This document shows, piece after piece, positions 17,944 to 24,988 of a stretch of 64,000 nt of DNA. The stretch's first letter is position 1. Each line of letters opens with the position of its first letter. The stretch is taken from NCBI RefSeq assembly GCF_001929375.1, contig NZ_MSGO01000009.1:44572-108571 (forward strand), given 5' to 3'. A program made the translations under genes and the position numbers. Origin of the DNA: Actinomyces oris (GTDB lineage Bacteria > Actinomycetota > Actinomycetes > Actinomycetales > Actinomycetaceae). The notes beneath the pieces were generated by a model. That model saw nothing but the letters and a program-made list of their open reading frames with translations, did no database searches and was not told the origin of the DNA.

Positions 17944-18779
17944 CACCTCCCCCAGACGGGTTGCAGCGCCAGGACCACCAGGCCGGCGCTGAGCGCGAGG
18001 AGCACGGCATCGGCAGCCCCGAAACGCAGGCGGTCGACAACGGTGGGGCGACCACCGCTGCCCAGGCCCCGAATGAGGGCCGCGGCCGAGAGGTCGTCGG
18101 CGCTGCGAGCCGAGGTGGCCAGGACCGGGACGACGAGCTTCTCGATGCCGTCCAGCGGGTGGCGCCACAGGTAGGAGCCGCTGTAGCCACGCAGTCTCAT
18201 GGCCTCGATAACACCCCTGGCCTCATCGAGGGCCACCGGCACGAACCGGAAGAGGACCGCCAACGGGACGGTGAGGAACTGTGGCGCGCGCAGCTGGTTG
18301 AGGGCCGCCAGCAGGGCACTGACGCGCGTGGTGGTGACGAACCAGGCCCCCAGCGACAGTGAGATGGCAAAGCGCAGCAGCCAGTAGGCGACGACCCCGA
18401 AGAAGACCGCGACCCCGGAAGGCCACCACAGGGGCACCTGAGTGAGCCCCCAGAACACTGCGGTGATGGCGGAGTAGCTGATGAGCACGCGCACCGGCTC
18501 GTCCAGGGCGATGAGCGCACCCACCAGAACGGCGATGAGTCCAACGGCTCGGTTGGAGGCCATGCCCATGACCAGCACGTTGCACACGAGCAGCAGGATG
18601 AACTTGCTGCGCGGATCGGCGTGGACACGAGGAGCAGCGGCACCCCTGGGACGGGGACGTCCCCCAAAGGCGGCATCCAGGACAGAGCGGCCCTCTCGAG
18701 CGAGCTCCTGCGGTGAGGCCGGGGACTCCTCCACGCCCACCGCAGGAACGTTGGACCCCCGGGGTCGCGTGCGCCGCAT
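17943..18779 (-). CDS. ECF transporter T component (CbiQ family)
   Basis: 278 aa, the membrane coupling subunit that joins the ATPases to the S component. A Pro/Arg-rich N-terminal segment of about 60 residues is followed by PRSKFILLLVCNV, the usual beginning of the CbiQ core, then five or so helices and the conserved Ala-Arg stretch (EAMRLRGYSGSY). The start at 18779 lies 3 nt after the S-component stop; the frame is open upstream but that would overlap the S gene. No good ribosome-binding site is seen, consistent with coupling. Confidence 0.88.
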   Translation of the reverse strand: MRRTRPRGSNVPAVGVEESPASPQELAREGRSVLDAAFGGRPRPRGAAAPRVHADPRSKFILLLVCNVLVMGMASNRAVGLIAVLVGALIALDEPVRVLISYSAITAVFWGLTQVPLWWPSGVAVFFGVVAYWLLRFAISLSLGAWFVTTTRVSALLAALNQLRAPQFLTVPLAVLFRFVPVALDEARGVIEAMRLRGYSGSYLWRHPLDGIEKLVVPVLATSARSADDLSAAALIRGLGSGGRPTVVDRLRFGAADAVLLALSAGLVVLALQPVWGR

Positions 18780-18781
18780 GC

Positions 18782-19432
18782 TCAGGCGACGCCCGCTCGC
18801 TTGAAGTGCTTGCGCAGCACCCTCATTCCCAGCAGGGCGCCGGCGCAGGCAAGGAGCGCGATGAGGAGCATCCACGCCAGGAGGAACATCGGGCTGATCA
18901 GCGCCTGGAGATCACTGGCGTACGTGTCACCCATGGACTCGCGGATGTGGGCGAAATAAGCCTCTGAGGCCCATACCACCGGCAGGATCGGGCTGATGGC
19001 CCACATGGAGAAGACGGCGAATCCCAGGGCATTGGTGACGGTTCTGTCGTATCCGCCGGCACGGGTGATGGCGTCGGCGGCGAGTCCCAGGACGGTCGCG
19101 ACCAGCGGCGTGACCCAGGCGTGTCCGGTAACGACCATGAGGATGCCGATGATGAGACCCAGGATGGTGTAGGCGCCCATGGCCCGCGTCCGGGACACGT
19201 ACAGCATGCAGATAATCGCCTCTACGATGACACCGATGATCCCGCCGACGAAGATCATGATCGGATGGATCGCCCCGAGCATCCCGGTGCCGAACAGGGC
19301 GATGAAGTACAGGGCGGTGAAGACTCCCACGTTGATGAGGTTGCGCGGTGAGGTGATGCTCGCCGCCCGACCACCACTGTTGCCGGCTGGGTTGGTCGCT
19401 GCTGTTCCGGCCGAACCGGCTGTACTGGCCAT
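18782..19432 (-). CDS. ECF transporter S component, MptD/Trep_Strep family (first gene of the metal cluster)
   Basis: 216-aa membrane protein with a short low-complexity N-terminus and about six helices (for example NVGVFTALYFIALFGTGMLG and the C-terminal ALLACAGALLGMRVL). It gives substrate specificity to the first ECF module. The start at 19432 is preceded by GAAAGGACGAGG. It is the promoter-proximal gene of a seven-gene minus-strand series (S, T, AA, S, AAT, ABC, ABC), a content similar to the iron-chelate import genes of equibactin-type loci. Iron-dependent repression is suggested by the IdeR-like box at its promoter. Confidence 0.82.
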   Translation of the reverse strand: MASTAGSAGTAATNPAGNSGGRAASITSPRNLINVGVFTALYFIALFGTGMLGAIHPIMIFVGGIIGVIVEAIICMLYVSRTRAMGAYTILGLIIGILMVVTGHAWVTPLVATVLGLAADAITRAGGYDRTVTNALGFAVFSMWAISPILPVVWASEAYFAHIRESMGDTYASDLQALISPMFLLAWMLLIALLACAGALLGMRVLRKHFKRAGVA

Positions 19433-19468
19433 ACCGAATCCTCGTCCTTTCGTCAGCACACCACCAGC

Positions 19469-19517
19469 TTTGGTGAGGCACACCTAAGTTTCTACTCCTT
19501 CTCAGAGGCTCCCGCAA
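19469..19517 (-). promoter_or_regulatory. Iron-regulated promoter with IdeR/DtxR box
   Basis: Minus-strand TTGCGG (19517-19512) and TAGAAA (19494-19489) are 17 bp apart. One base downstream of the -10 sits TTAGGTGTGCCTCACCAAA (19487-19469). It matches the 19-bp IdeR/DtxR consensus (TTAGGTTAGSCTAACCTAA) at about 15 positions and keeps the dyad TTAGGT...ACCNAA. A repressor bound there would cover the transcription start. The first ECF gene begins 36 bp further on. Confidence 0.8.
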
Positions 19518-19637
19518 GGGCCGAACAGGCGGTTGACAGGAACTTGACAAGTAGAATTAACCGTTGAAATGACGGGGAAACCGGGCTGCAAGGTGAGCCG
19601 GCCGCGTCTGGTCCTGCCCCGGGATAGCGAGCGGAGG

Positions 19638-21182
19638 CTAGCCCGGTGCACCCAGGCCGCCGCGACCCACGAGGTCGATGCGGTGCATCTCCTCGGGACG
19701 CAGGCGCCGCACCCGCCCCGTCAGGGACTCGGCGGCCTCATGGGCCGTCTCCAGCGGGTCCGGCAGATCCACGGGCGCGGTGGGCGGCGAGTCCAGGCGC
19801 AGGCTCTCCCAGGACACGGAGAAGTCGGCGCCCACCTTCAGGCAGGCCGCCACGAACGCTCCCCGCAGGGCGGCGCGCGTGGCCGGGGGAACCTGGCGGG
19901 CGCGCTCGATCTCCTCCGGCTCGCACAGGTGAGCCATGGCCCCCTGGGCGGTCAGGCGCGGCACCAGCCCGGTCTCGGCGTTGAGGTCGTGGTAGGCCAG
20001 GTCCACCCGCGAGCGCAGGGTCTCCAGGACCTGGCCGGACAGCTGGGGGTGGCGCTCGCGCTGGGCGCGCATGAGGCGACGCTTGATGGCCCAGTCGATC
20101 TCGGTGTCGATGGCGCCGTCGTCATGGTTGCGCAGCGCGGAGATGACGCGGGGCGCCAGGTCGGTGAGCAGGTGCTCGGCGCCGCGCAGGAAGTCGGGCG
20201 CTCCGGCGTCGTCCAGGTAGGCGGTCAGTCGCTCCAGGAATGCCTCCTGGATGTCGACGGCGCTCAGGCGCCGGCCCTGGACGGTGGTGGCGGGGACGTC
20301 CCCCCAGGGGCTCTCCCCCAGTGCGGACAGTGTGGCCAGGGGGTCGACCAGGGCCAGGTCGTTGAAGTCCCACCCCGCCTCGAGGGCGTCCAGGAGCAGG
20401 AGGGTCACGGCGCTGCGCAGCCCCGTTGTCGGTTCGGCCATGGTGGTGTCGGCGCAGGTGACGTGCAGGCGGCGCAGGCGGGCGGCGTCGGCGTGGGGCT
20501 CGTCGCGGGTGTTGACCAGGGCGCGCTGCCCGGTGGTGTCGGCCGAGGTCAGGGCCTGCAGGTGGGGGGCGCGCGGTGACAGGCCCCAGGCGGCCTCCTC
20601 CCCCGCACCGGGGCCGTCCTCGTTCGGCTCCGCTGGGCCGCCTGCCAGTGGGCGCCCGGAGCCGACCAGGACGGGGCGCGTGGCCAGGAAGGAGGTGAGG
20701 ACCGCCATGGTGGTCTCACGGCTGGCGCCGGCTGCGTCGTCGGTGGCGTCGAGCAGGCTGCGGGGCACGGAGTAGCTCTCGTGGCAGCCGTAGGTGTGGC
20801 CGGCGGAGTCGGTGTTGTTGGCCAGGAGGTGGAAGCGGACCGCGACCCCCTCCTGGGCGAGGCTCGTGGCGGCGCGCTGTGCCATGGCGGACAGGATCGC
20901 CCGCCCGGCCTGGTCCTGGGCGACGAGGTCGCGCACGCTCACGCACTCGGCGGTGGCGTACTCGGGGTGGGCCCCGATGTCGAGGTAGAGGCGCCCGCCG
21001 TTGGGCAGGAAGAGGTTGGTGCTGCGGTAGCCGGCCGGCCGGTGACGGAAGATGAGCGCCGCCGCCCGCTCGACGTCCGGCAGGTCCGCCTTCACCGCGT
21101 CCTGCGGCCCTGCGGGGGCGCACAGGACGCCGAACTCGGTCTCCAGGCCGGTGACGCGCGGTCCCGGGGCGCTGGTGCTCAC
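19638..21182 (-). CDS. pafA: Pup--protein ligase
   Basis: 514 aa. PafA joins the C-terminal glutamate of Pup to substrate lysines using ATP. Glutamine-synthetase-like motifs are seen: GLETEFGV at the N-terminus (catalytic region), NGGRLYLDIGAHPEYATAEC, NNTDSAGHTYGCHESY and VNTRDEPHADAARLRRLHV. The absence of the long Dop loop after the first motif separates it from the paralogue at 21364-23148. GTG start overlaps the pup stop (GTGA). It is the last gene of arc-dop-pup-pafA. In mycobacteria prcB and prcA lie between pup and pafA; here there is no room for them. Confidence 0.95.
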   Translation of the reverse strand: MSTSAPGPRVTGLETEFGVLCAPAGPQDAVKADLPDVERAAALIFRHRPAGYRSTNLFLPNGGRLYLDIGAHPEYATAECVSVRDLVAQDQAGRAILSAMAQRAATSLAQEGVAVRFHLLANNTDSAGHTYGCHESYSVPRSLLDATDDAAGASRETTMAVLTSFLATRPVLVGSGRPLAGGPAEPNEDGPGAGEEAAWGLSPRAPHLQALTSADTTGQRALVNTRDEPHADAARLRRLHVTCADTTMAEPTTGLRSAVTLLLLDALEAGWDFNDLALVDPLATLSALGESPWGDVPATTVQGRRLSAVDIQEAFLERLTAYLDDAGAPDFLRGAEHLLTDLAPRVISALRNHDDGAIDTEIDWAIKRRLMRAQRERHPQLSGQVLETLRSRVDLAYHDLNAETGLVPRLTAQGAMAHLCEPEEIERARQVPPATRAALRGAFVAACLKVGADFSVSWESLRLDSPPTAPVDLPDPLETAHEAAESLTGRVRRLRPEEMHRIDLVGRGGLGAPG

Positions 21183-21367
21183 TGGCCGCCCTTCTGGACG
21201 AAGCCGCGCACGAACTCCTGGGCGTCAACGGCCAGGACGTCATCAATCATGTCCAGCACCGAGTCCAGGCCCTGGCCCCGGGCGGGGCCGGCGGGGGCGG
21301 GTGTCGGGTCGTCGTCGGGGGCGGGGTCGTCCTGGCGGCTGCGGGACGGCTGGGCGAACTCACTCAT
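21179..21367 (-). CDS. pup: Prokaryotic ubiquitin-like protein
   Basis: 62 aa. The modifier itself: a disordered, Asp/Pro-rich first half, a helix-forming stretch (LDSVLDMIDDVLAVDAQEFVRGFV) that binds the ARC/Mpa coiled coil, and a C-terminal VQKGGQ. The terminal Gln must be deamidated to Glu by Dop before ligation. Start and stop codons overlap both neighbours by 4 nt (ATGA with dop, GTGA with pafA), so production is probably coupled. Length and ending match Mycobacterium Pup. Confidence 0.97.
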   Translation of the reverse strand: MSEFAQPSRSRQDDPAPDDDPTPAPAGPARGQGLDSVLDMIDDVLAVDAQEFVRGFVQKGGQ

Positions 21368-23148
21368 GTCTGCTCTCCTGACAGGGTGGCGGATGTGGTC
21401 ACTGCTTCGGCAGCCCGCCCGGGGTCGCCGGGGCTCTCGCCCGTCAGTCGCGTCAGGACCTCGACGACGTCGACGGCGTCCTTGAGGGCCGGTGCCGTGG
21501 CGGTGCGGGTGAAGGACAGGATGTCGGTCAGGGGCAGGCGGCGCTGAGCCCTCTCACCGGTCTCCAGGACCATGGAGTGCCAACCGGCGGCGACCACCTG
21601 CCCGGGGAAGTCGCTTACGAGCCTACCTCTCAGCCAGGCCCGGGTCGTGGTGGGCGGCTCGGCGAGGGCCGCCTCAACCACCTCGTCACTGAGCCCGCCA
21701 CGCGCGTCGACGCCGGCGGGCACCCGCTCGGCCAGGCCCCGTCCGGTCGGGGAGAGCTCGGACCAGGCCAGGTCGACGGCGTGGAGGACGTCGTGTCCGC
21801 CGGTGCCGGGATGGCGGCGGGCGGTGGCGTCCAGGAGCTGCTTCTTGGCGACCCACTCCAGGTGCCCGGCCGCTCCTTGCGACTCCCCCGGCTCGTGGCC
21901 ACCGGCGCACTGGGCCTGAAGCTCGCGCAGTGAGGCCAGCGAGGCCTCCCAGAAGGCGAGGATCGCTCCGGTCTCGGCGCCTTCGGTGTCGGCGCCGTCG
22001 GCCAGCGCGGCCAGGTCCGGGCGCAGGGGGTCGCCCGTTGGCGCCGGCGCGGGGCGGCCGCGGTCCTTCAGGTGGCTGCGCACCGTCTGAAGGTAGTGCT
22101 CCAGGATCTCCAGGGCGCTCAGGCGCCGACCGTCGGCGAGCTCGAGCACGCCTTGAAGGCCGGTGTCGCGGGAGACGTCCCGGGCCTGGGCCACGGGGTC
22201 GGCCAGGCGCAGGCGGCGCCAGGCGGCGGGGACGCCGTCGGCCAGCACCTGGAGGACGAGGGCGGTCATGCCGAGCTTGAGCCAGGCGATGGTGTCGAAG
22301 CAGTTGGCGTCTCCGGCCACGAGGTGGAGACGGCGCCAGCGCTGGGGGTCGGTGTGGGGCTCGTCGCGGGTGTTGACCAGGGGGCGGTCCACCGTGGTGC
22401 CCAGGCCGACGATCCTCTCCAGGTAGTCGGCCCTCTGGCTGATCTGGAAGTCGGCGCCCTGGGCGACAGCACCGGTACCGACCCGGCCGGAGCCCACCAG
22501 GAGCGGGCGGACCACGAGCAGGGGGACCAGGGCCTGGACGAGGTCGTCGAAGTCGAGGGCTCGGGGCACGAGGTAGTTCTCGTGGGTGCCGTAGGTGGCG
22601 CCCTTGCCGTCGACGTTGTTCTTGAACAGTCGGGCCTTCACGCCTCCACGGCGCAGCCGCTCAGCGCCCCTGGCCACCAGGATGTCCCCCGCCCGGTCGG
22701 CCAGGGCGGCCTGCGCGGCACCGGTGCACTCGGGTGTGGCGTACTCGGGGTGGCCGTGGTCCACGTAGAGGCGCCCGCCGGTGCCCACGCAGGTGGCGGT
22801 GCCGCGCTGCCAGGCCTCCTCCTGGGCGGTCAGGCGCACGACGGCGGTGGTGCGCACCCGTCCGGGGACGGGGGCCTCGACGGAGGCGGCTCCGGGGATG
22901 TCGGTGAGCATGGAGGGGTCGGCCGCTGCGCGGTCCATCTCGAAGCCGCGGGCGTCGCGCAGGGGGTACTCGCCGGAGTAGTCCCAGCGCACGCCTCGGC
23001 TGCGCCCCGCCTCGCCCTCGGCGTCCAGGCAGGCGGCCACGACGTCCTCGGGCTCGGCCCCGAGGACGCCGTACTCGGTCTCCAGGCCCATGACCGTGAC
23101 CTCACGGCCGGGGACCCGCTGGGTGCTCGCCTGCGCCACGGCTCTCAC
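21364..23148 (-). CDS. dop: Pup deamidase/depupylase
   Basis: Up to 594 aa. Dop deamidates the C-terminal Gln of Pup and also removes Pup from substrates. Motifs: MGLETEYGV, the inserted Dop loop region with SGEYPLRDARGFEMDR, GGRLYVDHGHPEYATPEC, NNVDGKGATYGTHENYLVPR and NTRDEPHTDPQRWRRLH. Three starts are possible: GTG at 23148 overlaps the arc stop (GTGA) but directly abuts GGGAGGA; GTG at 23139 has that Shine-Dalgarno at proper distance; ATG at 23091 begins right before the conserved core. I favour 23148 or 23139. Confidence 0.93.
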   Translation of the reverse strand: MRAVAQASTQRVPGREVTVMGLETEYGVLGAEPEDVVAACLDAEGEAGRSRGVRWDYSGEYPLRDARGFEMDRAAADPSMLTDIPGAASVEAPVPGRVRTTAVVRLTAQEEAWQRGTATCVGTGGRLYVDHGHPEYATPECTGAAQAALADRAGDILVARGAERLRRGGVKARLFKNNVDGKGATYGTHENYLVPRALDFDDLVQALVPLLVVRPLLVGSGRVGTGAVAQGADFQISQRADYLERIVGLGTTVDRPLVNTRDEPHTDPQRWRRLHLVAGDANCFDTIAWLKLGMTALVLQVLADGVPAAWRRLRLADPVAQARDVSRDTGLQGVLELADGRRLSALEILEHYLQTVRSHLKDRGRPAPAPTGDPLRPDLAALADGADTEGAETGAILAFWEASLASLRELQAQCAGGHEPGESQGAAGHLEWVAKKQLLDATARRHPGTGGHDVLHAVDLAWSELSPTGRGLAERVPAGVDARGGLSDEVVEAALAEPPTTTRAWLRGRLVSDFPGQVVAAGWHSMVLETGERAQRRLPLTDILSFTRTATAPALKDAVDVVEVLTRLTGESPGDPGRAAEAVTTSATLSGEQT

Positions 23149-24794
23149 TCCTCCCGCGAGCGCTGGAGCACGCTCATGGAGACCACGGGGGTGCCGCGCC
23201 GCCCGCTGACGCGGGCCCAGTCGTCGGGATGGACGGTGGCGGGCAGGCCCTCGTTCTCCATGATCTCCTCGATGACGGCGCGGCGCAGGTGCTCTGACGT
23301 CAGGCCGCGCCTGCCGTTGGTGACCAGGTCCTTGACGGCCGCCTTCTTGGCGCGGTCGACGATGTTGGCGAGCATGGCGCCGCTGACGAGGTCGGCGACG
23401 TGGAGGATCTCGACCTGCCCGTCGGAGCGGGCGAGCTCGACCATCTCGGTGGCGCGGCGGCGGGTGTAGAGGGCCTCGATCACCTGCTCGATGAGGGCCT
23501 CCACCGCCCCCTGCGCGTCGCCGTGAGCGGCCAGGAGCTCCTCGCTGATGGGGAGGTCGGGGGTCAGGTAGGTCGCCAGGATCTCGGCGGCGCCGCGCCG
23601 GTCCGGCCGTCCGATGCGGATCTTGACGTCCAGGCGGCCCGGCCGCAGGATCGCCGGGTCGATCATGTCCTCGCGGTTGGTGGCGCCGATGACCACGACG
23701 TTGTCGAGCTCGTCGACGCCGTCGATCTCGGCGAGCATCTGCGGGACCACGGTGGTCTCCACGTCTGAGGACCGCCCGGACCCGCGGGTGCGGAAGAGGG
23801 AGTCCATCTCATCGAAGAAGACGACGACGGGCACGCCGGTGGCCGCCTTCTCCCGGGCGCGGGCGAAGATGACGCGGATGCGCCGCTCGGTCTCCCCGAC
23901 GTACTTGTCCAGCAGCTGGGGGCCCTTGATGTTGAGGAAGTAGGCCTCGCCACGCCCGCCCGCACCCAGGGAGGCGGCGACGGCCTTGGCGATGAGGGTC
24001 TTACCGCATCCGGGCGGCCCGTAGAGCAGCACTCCGCGCGGCGGGGTGAGCCGGTGCTCGCGGTAGAGGTCGGGGTGGAGGAAGGGCAGCTCGACGGCGT
24101 CACGGATGAGCTCGATCTGCTCACCCAGTCCCCCGATGTCGCCGTACCCGACGTCGGGCACCTCCTCCAGGACGAGCTCCTCGACCTCGGAGCGCACCAC
24201 GGGGCGCAGCGCCATGCGCACGGCCAGGTCGGCCACGAGCGCGTCACCGACCCGCGGACGGTGGTCGCTCAGGGTCGCCGAGAGGCTGAGGACCTGCTCC
24301 TCGTCGTGGCGGGCCAGGACCAGGACGGTGCCGTCGTCGTAGGTCTCCTTGACGGTGACGACCTCCCCGAAGCGCGGCGAGGGGCAGGTGGCGGTGATGA
24401 CGAGGTGCTCGTTGAGGACGACGTCGTCGCCCGGGTGGAGGGAGGAGGACACGACGGCGGGCCCCACACCCACCCGGTGGCGCCTCCCGGCGATGGAGAC
24501 GTCGGCGGTGCGCGCGGTGGCGTCCACGGCCAGGACGGTGGCGTGCGCCAGGGGCGGGAGCTGAAGGGCCTTGACGTCCTCGTGGAGGGCCGCCAGCTCC
24601 TGGCGCGCCGCCCTCAGGGCGTTGGCCAGGTGGGTGTTCTTGCGGCTGAGGACGCCGGCGTGCTCGCTGAGCTCCCGCAGGCGGTCGGTGACGTCCCCTC
24701 CGGCCTGGCTGCCGGCCTGCGCTGACGGGTCCCGGGAGACGCCCGTCAGCGTCTGCGCCACCGGGTCCTTGTGCTCCTCCGGCTCCTCATCCAT
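23145..24794 (-). CDS. arc: AAA ATPase forming ring-shaped complexes (ARC/Mpa)
   Basis: 549 aa. Unfoldase that recognises pupylated proteins. An N-terminal coiled coil (about 35-80) is followed by OB-fold domains and an AAA domain with Walker A GPPGCGKT and Walker B VVFFDEMDSLF, plus the RPGRLDVKIRIGRPDR region. The start at 24794 has GAGGAGG at good distance. The C-terminus is LQRSREE: the GQYL-type tail that Mpa uses to open the 20S proteasome is missing, as in ARC proteins of bacteria that lack a proteasome. First gene of the Pup operon, divergent from valS. Confidence 0.95.
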   Translation of the reverse strand: MDEEPEEHKDPVAQTLTGVSRDPSAQAGSQAGGDVTDRLRELSEHAGVLSRKNTHLANALRAARQELAALHEDVKALQLPPLAHATVLAVDATARTADVSIAGRRHRVGVGPAVVSSSLHPGDDVVLNEHLVITATCPSPRFGEVVTVKETYDDGTVLVLARHDEEQVLSLSATLSDHRPRVGDALVADLAVRMALRPVVRSEVEELVLEEVPDVGYGDIGGLGEQIELIRDAVELPFLHPDLYREHRLTPPRGVLLYGPPGCGKTLIAKAVAASLGAGGRGEAYFLNIKGPQLLDKYVGETERRIRVIFARAREKAATGVPVVVFFDEMDSLFRTRGSGRSSDVETTVVPQMLAEIDGVDELDNVVVIGATNREDMIDPAILRPGRLDVKIRIGRPDRRGAAEILATYLTPDLPISEELLAAHGDAQGAVEALIEQVIEALYTRRRATEMVELARSDGQVEILHVADLVSGAMLANIVDRAKKAAVKDLVTNGRRGLTSEHLRRAVIEEIMENEGLPATVHPDDWARVSGRRGTPVVSMSVLQRSREE

Positions 24795-24848
24795 GCGCGT
24801 CCTCCTCGACTGCGGTCCGGGGGTGCTGCGGGTCCCCCTCGATCCGTG

Positions 24849-24866
24849 TTGGTACAAGCGTACCAA
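24849..24866. promoter_or_regulatory. Palindromic operator candidate between arc and valS
   Basis: A perfect 7-bp inverted repeat, TTGGTAC-AAGC-GTACCAA, is centred in the 194-bp divergent region, about 55 bp before arc and 123 bp before valS. It is the most striking dyad there and of a size bound by dimeric repressors. No regulator can be named from it, and which of the two genes it would control is open. Confidence 0.4.
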
Positions 24867-24988
24867 TCGACGTCCGTTTCGTAACCCGGATCCATGTCTA
24901 TTGAGGAAGGCGGAGCGGCGTCGACGCCCACCGACCTCACACCGGACCGTGTCGAGGGCCCGGGCCGGGCCGTGACAGAATCGGCCCC

